Positions 24,263 through 37,050 of a stretch of DNA of 64,000 nt are shown piece by piece. Each line of letters starts with the position of its first letter. The first letter of the stretch is position 1. Under the pieces are notes generated by a model, which saw only the letters and a program-made list of their open reading frames with translations, had not been told where the DNA came from and searched no databases. The position numbers and the translations under genes are program-made. The stretch lies in NCBI GenBank assembly GCA_026413225.1, contig CM048552.1, forward strand, positions 48,933,001 to 48,997,000. Direction: 5' to 3'. Origin of the DNA: Otis tarda (lineage: Eukaryota; Chordata; Aves; Otidiformes; Otididae).

Positions 24263-27200
24263 TTTCTCTACCATTTTAACAGTCAGACACTAGTCATATA
24301 TTTAAAGGCAAATATCCAAGAAAAATACCTAAATTGATACTTTGTGATTGGTTTTGGTTGAATTGAAGTACTAAAACTTTACTTTTCAGTTTCTATTTTA
24401 AATGTATGTGGCATTTCCCAAAAGTATTTTTCTAATTTATGCACACATGCATACAAACACACACAGATACATCCTGGTAGCTCTACAAAACCTCCATACA
24501 GTGTCATGAAATGGCCTTAAAACTTCTGATTTGCAGGATTGTCTTTTAGGGGAAGTTTGTTTGTTTGTTTTGCTTCACTGCCTGCACAATATGTCATTGA
24601 CTCTCACTGCTTAAAATTAAACTGTAATCAGTGTTTTCTCAGCTCACCATGTGCAAGAAGTTACTATGTGGTGTCTGTTGTGCGAGCTCTGTCATCTCTG
24701 TGCTGCCCTTAACAGAAACAGGATCAGAATTAGCTGATGAAAGATCTTTTATCTAGCACAGCCAATACAGCTAAAATACACTCAGAATTCTTTGTTAAGT
24801 GGAATTTATCTACTGCATATCATTCAGAAGAGACAAACCAAAATTAAAGCACCAGATCTAAGCAAGGGTTGGGAAAACACACAAGGACTGGATGAGACAT
24901 GGGAGGGAAAAGGAAGGTTTTAGGGTTCAAAGTAACTACAGAAGTGTGTCTCAGTGCCATTTCAAAATTGCTAATGTCCTGACACAAAGAGTTGTGCTGA
25001 TGAACATATGACAGAATCACTCACAGGGAGGTTTCAGCTTGTGCAATTTTCCTGAAGTCAGGAAACCCAGCTTAATCCAGATTCATCCAGTTTTAGACTG
25101 AGGGAATTACTGCAGCTCTAGTGCACAGGAAAACTCTCCATCCAAGTACAAGGGAAACACTGTTAAATTTTGTTGTGTAAATGGTGCTTTCTTTCTGTTT
25201 CTGTCCTTTGATGAGCAATGTGATGATTATAGTGCTGTTTGCCCAGATGCCCACAGTTATTTTGCTGATTCCTTTTGGTAGTCAGTTGGTTCATTGTAAG
25301 TAACCAGGGGTGGGGGGAGAGGGGGGGGAGCAGAGGGGGATGACAGCGACGGCAGAAACCTTCTGGCATCACAGCAAAAGGTTAAAAGGGCCAAAATCAG
25401 TCACATATAAATTCAGATGGGAACTTCAAAGTTTTCTATACAGTGAGAGCAATAGATTCTGGAGCAATTGTCCAGTGATAGCGAAAAGCCCATGATAGTT
25501 TTAGTGTAAAATCATATAATTGTATGAATTTAATTACATGATAGCAAGTAAATTAGATTTTTGCTCCAAATAAACAAGTTCTATGTGAAGATTAGAAGCT
25601 CTGATTTAATCAGCTGGGGAAAGGCAGTAAGTGGAAATTTTCAGATATAGCCTGATGTGGTCAAAACAATGGGCAAAGGAGATGACTTGAAACGGTGTGT
25701 TTTTAATGTAGGAAGTGTGTCTGAATGATCAGGTCTGAAGAGAGCGAAAAAAAAATAGGAATTGCTCTACCAAAGATCAGAAGGAAGAGATTCTAATAAC
25801 TGAGCTTTGTAAAAATACTGACAAAAGCCATGCACAGGCATAAGAAAGAGTATAGCGTGTAGCAACAAAATTCAGACCGCAGAAGGAAGAAGAGGTCCAA
25901 AAGATGAGTGGGGAGAAATTAATAGCAGTAAGGAAGACATATAGATAGCATTGTGGAGAATTACAGAAGAAAAAAGAGTAAGCCCAATGTTTTCTCATTC
26001 CAAATTCTAGTTTCTTTAATATAGCCTTCAGCAGGAGTTTGGAGGATCCTCACCACAGAGGTTAAATATCAAGTTGTGTGAATAAATTGACTTGTCTAAT
26101 GAAAATGAGCAATAGGAGATCACCAGGGCATGGAAGAGATTGAAGGAAGGACTAAGACCTACTGAAGAATGACCTGAGATGTAAGAAGACACTGAGGAAG
26201 GATTTTGCTGAACCACCAGTTGCTCACACAATCATTTTCTAGAAGGAAACTAGAAAATTCAGTTCATCTCTGTTATGTAGACATGTAAGTGCACATCTCA
26301 TTTGTAATCTCATATTCATAGATTATGTCTTCTTCTCAGTAAAGTCTGAGAGACACAGCCTCAGCTGTTGAAAATAATCAAATTTTCACACCAGAGTGCA
26401 GATTAAATGAAAGTTGAAACTTGAACATTTTATAGTGGTTTAATAATACCTAATACACAAGCATGATATGCCAAAATTAAATATAGATTAGGGAACAATG
26501 CAGCCTGACTTGTAAAACTCCACTACTGAGCTAAAGCCATCTCTGAGGTAGAATATTTGGAGCCCATGGTGAGCTTGGTCTGCTGGAGAAAGCCCTTGCT
26601 TTCGTTTACACCTCTGAAACACCATTAACAAAGGCAGATTTTGGCCCACATGCTCCATTAAACACAACTCAAGGGCAGTAAAAAAGCCAGACATTTCTGT
26701 CATTAAAAATAATCCTGCTGAGGTGACTAGTCTGTTTTGGTTGCTACTGTATAGTGCCAATGACTGTCACTGTATAAGCTGCTAGGGAGGAAAGTTTGTT
26801 CCTGCAGGATTTTCTGCGATAGAGTTTAAAATGGTTTCATTTAAATAACTCTGGGTACCATGTCTGCAACTTTAGATCATTGAATAAAGATAACAAAAGG
26901 GAGCAGAGGAGAACTCCATAATATATTGTCTGAGAAGAAGAATAACCAAAGGCAACAAAAACTTTCCCTTTGGCAGTTATTTTTTTCCCTTTTACTCCAT
27001 GAAACATGAGAAATTTTATTACATAAAACTGTGCTTTCTTGTGAATTTTTCCTTTAGGCTTGCCAATGAGACATGATGATTTAATTCTTTCCAGATATTC
27101 AGTTGATTTAATACAATTTCTTTCATGTGGAACAGAATGGGATAAATGGGCACAGGTCCTAGAATATCTATTCTTTTTCACAAATCCTTAAGGGTACATT

Positions 27201-30200
27201 TCATGGAATCACAACATATTTTTGGCGTTTAATTCTTGCACTAATTGCATGGTGTTTGATTATAAGGCTGTTTATTGAAGATCATATGGTGTTTGTCCTG
27301 TGTGCTTCTCCTTGGAATTTTTTTTTTGTTTTAATGGACAGAGACGTATGCTTGAATTGAAAATGCTATTTAAAACAGACATATTTGAATAACAACCCCC
27401 TTTGCCCAGGTTTTCTAGACACAGCTGTTACTGTTGCAAACTCAGAAGCTTTCATGTGCCTCATCTCATTTCACTTCTCTTGGATTATTTCCGGAATAGC
27501 TTGAAGCATTGATTATGGTTAAAGCTTCATTTTTCTCTAACTAAAACCAGGTTCATAAATGTCTTCATTTCATAATATCTTTTATTCACTCTTGTGCCTC
27601 TTCCTCTAGCCTGTGTCTTATGTGTATGCAGTATGTTATGCTACACATATATTTAGTTGGAAAACAACATACTGAAATAAGCATATGTATCACTCAATTA
27701 TGTGATATTGATACAAGGAATGACACTACCACTGTGGGATTCTGGCAAGAAGACGTGTAGATGTGCAGAGGGAATGCATGATCCACAACAACATTTTTTT
27801 TTTTCCTTAACTAGAATATGTACTGAAGTAAAAATGCTGTTGTGTGAAGGTTGAGCCAAAAAGCAATACTGTAGGTAGAGGCGTCTGATAAGAGAGCTGT
27901 TGAGTCCTTTCTTCTCAGCTTTCCCTCCTGTTTATCACTGAAATTCAGCCCTCAACATTAATCTCTTTTAGCAGTGTTCTGATATTGTTAAAGTAGAAAA
28001 GGACTTAGGGAAATTCACACCATTTTGCTTTTACCCATTTCTTTTTCCTTCATTTTTTTGATAGGAGCCCATAAGGTCACCCTCACTGTCTGGGAATGAC
28101 TCCTCCACTGACTGCATAGTTCAGGGTGAGGGAATAGCTGAGTTTTGTTGCTATTGCTGTCTTGGCCATTTCCAAACAATGATGCTGTTTTCACTGTTGA
28201 TTTGTTGACCAGAATCCATTTGGGGCCAAAGTAAACCAATCTATCCATATAATAAACAGTTCCTTCTTAGATTCCTGGAACTCCAAAGGATGTAAGATCG
28301 GATGTTTATCTGCCATTAAAAAAAAAAAAAGAAAAAGAAAAAGAAAAAAAAAGCCTGAAAAATGTTTATCTGGGAAGGTAACTTGTTCTCCAGTAAAAAA
28401 AATCCTGCAAGTTGGATTTCTGATATTCTGCAATCTGAATCTACATTTTCATTTAGTCCATATTAGTCAAGATTAAGTACCCAGTTTTCTACCTGTCATG
28501 AACAAGATGAATTTACAAAGCCATTCCATTTACAAGAGTGGAGGTGTCAAAGATTTTATGATTAACCAATGTTGAGACTGTACTTAGAATTTCTTTAAAC
28601 ATTGTTTCTATAGCCATCCAATGTTGACTTTTCTCCTTAAGAATGGGCAATCTTTTTTTCTGGTATTCCTGGTAAAAATGAGGACTTTTTCATTGCGTGA
28701 TGTTAAGTGGAGGCTAGCAAGAAGCAAAACTTTGCTTTTGAGCTTGTAGTACATCTGAGCCATGATTCAGCACCTGAAAGTATTTAAGGGGCCATAGCAC
28801 TTTTGAAAAACTCAGTAAGTTAGAGGGCCGCTGAAAATTAGTAGACCATGGATCTTATATCAACCAGCGTCTGAAACATTAACTGGTGAAACTAAGCACA
28901 TGGAGAAGCATATGGTTTAGAGGATAAAGGTTAAGCCTGAGAACACTGCAGAGTTGATTTGCCAGCTGACATTGCTTCTTCATGTGGTTTCCAGCAAATC
29001 TTCAACGAAATTCATGGTTGTGGTGTATTACCATATTCCTTCTGGAATTCATTCTAAAAGACAGCTCCACATCAGCATGAAACAGTGCAAAAAATATAGT
29101 AATGTGTGATCTGAAAAAAGCTCATGGGTGTTATTTTCACATCGGCACAGTTTCTTTGTGTTTGGACAGGACTCAAATGTTGGATTATGCATTAATCACG
29201 GTACTTTAGACAGCATTACAAATATTAAATACTTACTATTAGCTGTTGCTGTCCTGCCAGCTCCCAAAAGTAAAGTTAGCCTAGGCTGAGGCATTTTAAG
29301 CCTCAGGTTTTAGGAAAGTCCACAGCACTGCTGCAAGAGGCATTGTGAAATGGTAGTTTCCAAGCTTCCAGGCTCTCAGCTTTCCTCCCAAAAAGCGTCT
29401 GAGCTCTTTGTGTCTCCTTCTCCCTCCTTTTGCTCTCATGTAAAGGGATGCCCCAAAAGGCATCTCTCAACATTCCTTCTTTTCCACATTAGTCTTATTT
29501 TCCTTCTTTTTTTTTTTATACCCTCCATCCCAAATTTGTCCTCTTCTTTTCCCTCCCTAGTCTTCTTTTTTTTCTGATCCTCTCTCTTCTATTATTTGAC
29601 TTCCTTTGTCTCCTTCCTTATGAAATCGTGATTATATTGGTGACATGACAAGTGACAAATACAGTTGTTTTGTTACTTGGCCAAATATTTGCTGCAAGAA
29701 AAGCCTTTTCATGTATCTGAGAGTAAAACTGATAACAACTATGGCTGAAGCGCCTGCACAGGTTTTCAGATCTCTAAGAATTCTCCCTAAAGAGGCAGTT
29801 TTTCCGCAATTACAATACTGTAAAAGGGCTTTTTCTTTTTCCTTTTTTTTTCTTTTTTTTTAAGTGGAAAAGACCATCCATGTGTCAAAGGCTTACCTTT
29901 CTAAGTAAAGAATACCATTCATAGCCACTTTGGCTTTAATCTACTAACCTGTGTCCCATTTGTTTGTATGATCGTATCACATCACTTCCCTTTCTACACT
30001 GTTTGTGTCTGCTCACAATTCAGCAGCAACTGAGAACACAACTCCATGACCTTGTGATGCAGAGGGAGAAGCACCACCTGGTCAAGGGCTGTAGGAGCCC
30101 TGTAGGCTGTAGGGGGACCTGATCGCAATAGTCAATATGAAAAAAAAAAAACAAACAATGCCACGAACTCATTGGTGTCATCAACTACTGTTTACCTCTG

Positions 30201-31375
30201 GGAAGGTAAGCAAGAAAGGACAAATCATTACATCTACATTATCAAAAAACTGCAAAAGTTAAGTCAGTCAGCGTGATCAAAAGAGTAAGTTTTGAGAGAA
30301 AAAAAGTTTCCATTTTTGTATTCACAGCTTTCCACTGTTTCTTCTCTCTGAAGTCCTTCTGTCCGAGCTTCATGCGTAGGTTTCCAAAGATCTTTCTCCT
30401 ATCTGCACTGACGAGTCAAGCTGGCAAGACTCAAGAGGCAGCTGTGGGAGATCATTAAGTGGACATAGTGACAAATGGCACTGAAATGAGACTGAGGTAG
30501 CGACCGTGTTAAAAGTTCTGTTCCTTGAGTCACTGATTATAGAGAATTTCAGCTTTGGTTAAAAAAAAAAACAAAAACAAACAAACAAAAAAAACAGTGA
30601 AATTTTTAGTCCTGTAACACAGGGATAAAGTATGATTTTATAGAGCCTATGTCTGATTAAAATCCAAAATGTAATCAAGAATTCCCTACTTTTAGGTTAC
30701 CTTTTTATTTTTTTTTAGCCTCTTGTTTAGATATCTGGCTCACATCTCCTGTAATCAGAGGCTGCCATGAAAATTTCCCCAGTCAAACCAGGATCCTTTC
30801 TTCCCTTGCCCCCTGTTCAGACTCTAGACTCCCTTGCAGGAATGAAAGTGCAAGAATTGGGGTGCTTGAAGAAATCATGAGAAGGAATGAGGCAATTACT
30901 TTAAAAGTATATTTGTCCTCTAGAGTACATGCTACTCCTGCCTGAAGGGGACTGTTTGCTGACACTGATATAGATGAAGCTGTGGACTTATTTCCTGATT
31001 TCTTCTTCATGACACATTTAAGGTTAAGGTCTGCTGTAAAAGAAAATGGTTTTATGTTGTATTTTAGATTGAATGTTTAAGACATCAAAACAAAACAAAC
31101 ACATAAATGACTAGCTTTTTAAAAGATCCAAACCACCATGACCTCCAGAGAAAATCTGCATCGGCAGCTTTCACGTCTCCATTTGGCCAGTAATTCAGAG
31201 GCAGGGAATCTGGGGGCCCTGTGCCTGGTAACTTTCTCAAAGAGGACATTTTAGGTGTCACTTCAGCAAAGTAGCTCCTGCTTATTCTGCTGCTAGGCAG
31301 TGTTGGGAAAGATTACTATCAGTCTTTTTTGTTTGAAGCAGTTCCAATCATTAAGGAATATTTTTTTTTTCAATG
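24263..31375. other. Intergenic, no gene recognised
   Basis: About 7 kb of AT-rich DNA between EPYC and KERA. It includes a G-quadruplex motif (25307-25339), an A-rich/AAAAAG simple repeat (about 28317-28352), pyrimidine tracts around 29500-29570 and 29840-29862, and an A-rich/CAAA repeat near 30560-30595. Open frames are short and without recognisable domains. Confidence 0.5.
25307..25339 (+). other. G-quadruplex-forming motif
   Basis: Four uninterrupted G runs of 4, 6, 8 and 5 bases separated by loops of 1, 2 and 6 nt on the plus strand. This fits the canonical intramolecular G-quadruplex pattern with at least three, here four, tetrads. It lies in intergenic DNA 11 kb downstream of KERA, and no nearby promoter was recognised. 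Confidence 0.85.
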
Positions 31376-31566
31376 AAGGTGGTGAAACACTGAACAGGTT
31401 TCCCAGAGAGGTGATGGATGCCCCATTCCTGGAAATGTTCAAGGTCAGGTTGGATGGGGCTCTGAGCAACCTAATCCAGTTGAAGATGTTCCTGCTCCTT
31501 GCGGAGGGGTTGGACTCGATGACCTTTAAAGGTCCCTTCCAACTCTAACTATTCCATGATTCTATC
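31376..31566 (+). repeat. CR1 LINE 3' fragment
   Basis: About 190 bp on the plus strand. It encodes LNRFPREVMDAPFLEMFKVRLD-like CR1 tail residues and runs into the untranslated 3' end 'ggttggactcgatgacctttaaaggtcccttccaac', closing with degenerate ATTCTATC repeats. Severely 5'-truncated. Confidence 0.93.
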
Positions 31567-34545
31567 ATTACAAGAAACAAATCTTAGGATTCACAAAACA
31601 GAGTGAACCTCTGGTCTGGTGCTCAAAATAGCCTCCTTAGAGAAAAAAAAAATAATCTACACTCCAATTCACTCTACTGCTAATTCAGACAAGGATTTGA
31701 GCCTAGGTCCTCTAATATCCTATCCTCACTGCTAGGGTAGAGAATTGGTGGATTATTTCAAGTCCTGAAACAGAGCATTACAAGGAAATTATCCTCTTTG
31801 AAATAGGCTTCCTAGTAGTAGGAGTACAATTTCAGACAAATTTCAGGGTTCCATTGTTTGGAGAAGGTCATATCATGCTACACGGATGTCTTAGCAACAG
31901 GATTTTTAAATAAGAAGCATAAGCACTGGTTTAATTTTTCTTTTATTGCCTGTGAATGAAACTGTTAGCATTTTTTTTTATTTACTAGTAATTCAGAAAA
32001 ACTGTGCTAGAGCATTTGAATGAATAAATGATTTATTGAAAAAGCATAGCTTCACTGAGAGCTGCTGATTCCACACGTAACTTTCATTGCCCCAGCTCCT
32101 AATTAGGAACAGCTTTTGTTTGTGGAAGATGTGATTCCAGTTTCTTCACTAATTTTCCAAAGGGAAAGCTTTGGAAAAGAAAAGAGATTTCCAGATATGC
32201 TCTGTCTACACAACAGCGTCAGCCTGAGTCTGTGCACGTGCGTAGGAGGAGGTGTGAACGCGGTGAGCAGAGGGGCATGCTGTTCTGCTGCGGTATGCGT
32301 GGAGCAGTCGGGCTGGTGCTTCCCCTAGAGAAACCCAGATACAGCTGAACTGCCAGGAATCAGATGGCATCAGAACAGCCTTTAGCACAGCATGCGTAAA
32401 CATGCTTGAGCTAAAAAACTCAGAAGAAGCAGAACTAAATCAAGCTGATAGGCAGATAAGTGGGTCAAATGCATATGCTACAGAAACTAAGACAAAAAAT
32501 GTAAGAACAGCTCCTGAGAATCATTACACAGACAATGTGGTGTCCCGTAGAGCTACCCTTTATGTTTAAATGGGTAAGCAATTCTGGGGAAAAAATGCAG
32601 TTATGGAGGGGACTTTCGGTCAAGAGAAGGACATTTACTTGCTAACTCCAACAATGCCAAAGATTCTCTGCCACACATGGCAGAAGCGGGATATTAGCTG
32701 TTCAACAATCAACAAAGTGTTACAGTTATCTAATTCCAGATAGATAATGAAACTATCTGCAATATAATATCATCAAATATTCTTTCTAGGCTGGTAAAAT
32801 GACAACAAGTCTTTGTGGCAAATATTGGAAGCCCTGTGTGCGCAGCAAGGGTGAATGAAATTCCCTTCAGTGACAAAGGATAAATGTCAGTCAGTAATTA
32901 CAAACGTGCAAATTGCCTTTCTAGTTGTCTTCCAGTTTTTTTACCTCTTAGTGTTTGTGTTTCCTTTGTACAAGCATCATACAAGCTGCTGTGGTGACTG
33001 GCATCTCTGCAGATGGTTGTTGTGGTGGTGGTTTTCATTAAAAATTTTGAACAAGAAAGTGGTAGCAAACTGCTTAGAATATTGAAAAAATGTCAGAGAA
33101 GAGTATGGAGCAGAGAGGTTCATGCATATGGCTGAATTTTTAACTATGCTGGCAGCATTTATAAAGGACTTTTATTCCAGCAGAGCCAGCTGCATTATAA
33201 AAGCACACAGCCTTTTGATAGATCCAGCATGCAGCCTCCAATCAAGCTGGCAGACGTGTCAGAAACGTCTGGGTCCTTCTCCGTTCTTGAGACTTTCACT
33301 TTGCTTTCATGCTTTTCTTTACAGAGCAACTGTCTGAATCGTGGGCTGAGGAGACAGCACATTTGTGTTAACTACCATAATTTCAAAATTAACTCATACG
33401 TAATACGCATTGCTGGCAAAGCACTACCTGTTTGTGGTTTGGTTAGTGATTGACCACAACTGCAGTGTTCTTAAGGCAACCTGCTTTGTACTCAACTTCT
33501 CATACTTCTTGTAAACATTTTTGTTTCTGTACATGATATTCCATTCAACATTGTTTGCTATGTGTTTTGATTAATTAAGTAAAACAAGTGCTGGCTTTAT
33601 GAAGGCGGCTGTGGGTTCAGACAGGACAGCTGAGAGGTCTGTTCCTCCCTCCTTGCAGTGGAAGACGCTCCAATTTTTTCCAAACAGGAAGTATCAGTGG
33701 GGAGTCTTAGACCAATCTTGAATTAGGAAGAATTAGCATCAGACTTTCAAGTACAGTTATGCTTTTTTATATTGTTTTAGGGACCCTCTTCACAGGGAAA
33801 AGGACACTGTGTTTTACGTTTTCATTTATAATCTTCTGGCATATTGAATGGATTGGATGAGATGTGGCTGAAAGCCAACATTGTTTAGTTCCACACAATA
33901 ATGCAATTTAGGCCTGCTTTTGAAATCTGAGGGGAAATTTCACTAACTTTCCCAGAATATTCAAGGACATTAAACTGTTGCAAATAAAGATACACATGCA
34001 GTAAAGCTGCCCAACCCTCAAACAGGGAAGATTTATCTTCTGAAGGTCACTGCAGTAACTTAACTATTTTTCATTCTGCTTCATACCACTGGTTCTGGGA
34101 GAGGGAATCAAGACGGGACAAATTAGACTAAATGAGAATACTTAGGATTTTCCCTTTGTTAAACAGTTCCCAGATGTGGAGTCAGCAGGTTGCGTCAAAG
34201 GTATGGAACACAGAGCACTTGGCAGCAGCAGCTCTTCAGCCCAATAAAAGTTTTTTCAAGCATGTATCGTGAATTTTTTTCTTCACTCAGGTTAACTGGG
34301 ATTTGAAAGGGAAAAGTCTTGAGCATCAACCTGCATATGTCCAAAGTTTGTTCCATAAGATAGTGCTAACCTTTGGAGAACTAATTTACAAGGCTTTGTA
34401 CCCTACAGTGGATTGGAAAAATTCATTAATATCAGACCAGCTTTTGGATAATAACTGGTAAAAGTTATTTCATCAGATTATGTGCTGCTGATTTCATCAC
34501 ATAATGCATCTATCAAGGAAGTTGAGTACCTTGATACTCCCATGT
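31567..34545. other. Intergenic, no gene recognised
   Basis: AT-rich sequence with short open frames only; no transposon, RNA gene or coding exon recognised on either strand. Confidence 0.45.
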
Positions 34546-34656
34546 CATAGAATCATAGAATCATAGAATGGTTAGAGTTGGAAGGGACCTTCAAAGGTCA
34601 TCTAGTCCAACCCCCCCGCAAGAGCAGGGACATCCCCGACTAGATCAGGTTGCTCA
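34546..34656 (-). repeat. CR1 LINE 3' end fragment
   Basis: Starts with three TCATAGAA repeats and continues 'ggttagagttggaagggacc' to 'gatcaggttgctca'. It is the reverse complement of a CR1 3' end and nearly identical to the first 130 bp of the copy at 4362, so both belong to the same subfamily and are of similar age. Confidence 0.95.
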
Positions 34657-36691
34657 TCACCCTTTCTCATATAGAAACTTGACTTCTCTTTGGCAAAGGG
34701 TTAGACTTTTCCATTTTAATATCTATATAGTGTCTAAAAGGGTCATAATTTTGGCTGGAACTTCAAGAAGCTTTCCTATATGATCAGTTAGAACTGTAAA
34801 TAATGTTAATAATGTGCAATATGCTTGTGAATATTGACTTTGGAGTATGTGTATTTGTTCTTTGTTTAAAGTAGAAATTAATTTCCAACTACAAGCACAT
34901 AATCATTGTTATAATTTAATTAGTAGTATTGCCACATTTTTTTTTTTTTCAAAAAAATAAATTACTATTCTATTACTGAGTAAAGAACATAGGTTAACAT
35001 GCATACATACTGTACAGACTTTTTAAATCTGTATTTTTTTCATATAGGGTGAAGACAGAGGTACAGAAAAGATTTTGCTAGAAGGGCAGGAGTTTCTCAG
35101 CAATCACATGAAAAGAACCACAAAAATACCTGGTTTTGTGATAGGATTCTTGAATGGGTTATTTCTATACTGAGTTTCAGTGTGAGTAATTTCCACCAGT
35201 TCATTAGAGCAGAATAAGGCCTGATTTTCAGGAAAAAAAGAGATTGAATATAAGAAATTGCAGTTCTTAACTCTTTAAAAAATGTATTTTTAAGAAAACG
35301 CTTCATCTTCAAAGAAAAAAAAATATACCACATGCATAGTCTTTAAATGCTTGTTACTGAGGCCAGTTTTAAAATGTTAGAAATAGGTGCAAGCCATCAA
35401 AGAACAACTAATTGCTTCTATCTACAAATACAAGAGGACTACAATAATATGACTGATGGATAGTCTGTTGTGCTGACTATCAGAAATAATAATGTCATAC
35501 TCTCCCAATGAATAGTTTACTCTAATATTCAAATTGCATATTGAAATCTCATAGTATCTTATAAAAATAGAAGAAAAAAAAACCAACCAATTTTCATAAA
35601 AATACACCCACTGATAGCTCTTGTTAGTGAATTGTGAATGAGCTATATTCTGAATAGCTGGACTTCTTTAAAATCCAGTATTATTATGTGCATATATATG
35701 AGCCAGCAGATAGCTAAATACTGCTCTGAGTTGACTGTATTTGCTTATAATGACATAATTCCTATGCAGGTATTTGGCTAGTTCAGTAAATAATTGGGTG
35801 GGAAATGGGAGGATATATCTCTTAATTTCTTATTTTTCTATTTATGACCTTTATATTAACTATCCATTCCAATTTTTATGATCTATCTAGTTTGTGAAAT
35901 ATATAATCATTACTGTTCTTGATTTTCTCTCTATGGAAACTACAATGAGCCAAATATTTAATGACTACCCCAAAGCTACGGAAAGAAATGTTGTCAAAAT
36001 GAGAAATGGAGTACCGAAGAATGAATCAGCAGAAAAGTGGCACTTTGATAGACCAAGATTTCATATAATGAAATTCATATCCATGGATTTGAGTTGGATT
36101 AGGGTATTCCAATTCTGAAATAATGCACTGAATGAATCCATACAACAATATGTATGCAGTACATTGCTTTGGACCCTGAGTCTCATATACTTCATGCCTT
36201 AAAAATATCAATCTTCAAAGGATGACAGGAATTCATGAATTATTTACATGTTAAGTGGTTATTCTCCATTAGTCACTAACTTTAAAAAGACAGTGGGGCA
36301 CTTCTGTTAACTAGTAGTCATGCAACTCATTATTTTTCTAGCATATATATTAAGCCAAGTGCACCCAAATTCATTCTGTTAGTTACTATGTAACAAAATA
36401 AGGAAATATAATTTGTCTATAGCAATGATATTAACAGGTTAGACATAATAGCCTTTGACAAGAAAGACAGACTAGGCAAGAATTTAGCTTGGAATATTTG
36501 GGATCTTACATGGATGATTTTCAATATATTTGCATTAGGAATTCTTAGGTGAAGTGTTAAGCACATTTCATGTCCACTCAACATCTCCTCTGGAAGAAGA
36601 ACAATCTTTTTTGCTGTATAAAAGATGCAAGCGAAGAAAAAAATAAAGTCAAAATAAAGCTGTTACTTCTTGATTTATGAGTTAGAACAAG
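34657..36691. other. Intergenic, downstream of KERA
   Basis: AT-rich DNA with poly-T/A runs (about 34940-34960). No gene or transposon recognised. It may include an extended KERA 3' UTR if the proximal poly(A) signal is not used. Confidence 0.4.
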
Positions 36692-36697
36692 TTTAAT
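36692..36697 (-). promoter_or_regulatory. KERA: Candidate KERA poly(A) signal ATTAAA
   Basis: On the minus strand ATTAAA occurs 57 nt after the KERA stop codon. It is the nearest canonical or near-canonical signal downstream. If used, the 3' UTR would be unusually short, so a more distal site is also possible. No cleavage evidence is visible. Confidence 0.3.
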
Positions 36698-36754
36698 TCC
36701 AGCAAAACTTGTATCTTGGGACTCTCACAGCACAAAAGTGACGCTGTGATATCT

Positions 36755-36927
36755 TTATATGATAACAGCTTGAAGTAGTCGGAAACATATCATAATGTCC
36801 AATGGGATTGGAGGTTGAATTTCATTTCCATCCAGGCGAAGGTAGCGGAGGCGAGGGATGTTGCCATGAAAACCATAGTCTTCTGCCACAGCGATTGAGA
36901 CTGGGCATATTTGAGTACCATTGACAC
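36755..36927 (-). CDS. KERA: Keratocan, exon 3 (C-terminal coding exon)
   Basis: Last coding exon of keratocan. The acceptor is TTTTCAG|GTGTC (AG at 36929-36928) and the TAA stop is at 36757-36755. It joins exon 2 in phase 1: the split codon A|GT gives Ser296. It encodes residues 297-352: VNGTQICPVS, then the final LRR LRYLRLDGNEIQPP, and ends CFRLLQAVII. The two cysteines at 303 and 343 are the conserved C-terminal pair that closes the SLRP 'ear' repeat. NGT at 298-300 is an N-glycosylation sequon. This exon was missed as an open frame because it is short. Confidence 0.96.
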
Positions 36928-36987
36928 CTGAAAATGTAAATCAATGTGTTAGGTAATTTCCACAGGAAAGATTAATGAAGATAATGA

Positions 36988-37050
36988 GGAGAGGTTGGAC
37001 TAGATGACCTTTAAAGGTCCCTTCCAATTCAAGCTATTCTGTGATTCTAT
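36988..37050 (+). repeat. CR1 LINE 3' end fragment
   Basis: A remnant of about 60 bp: 'gaggttggactagatgacct', then 'ttaaaggtcccttccaa', ending in degenerate ATTCTGTGATTCTAT. It lies 60 bp upstream of KERA exon 3 within the intron, antisense to the gene. Confidence 0.88.

Noticed and set aside
36639..36660. Two AATAAAG motifs as KERA poly(A) signals
   Set aside because: They are on the plus strand, whereas KERA is transcribed from the minus strand.
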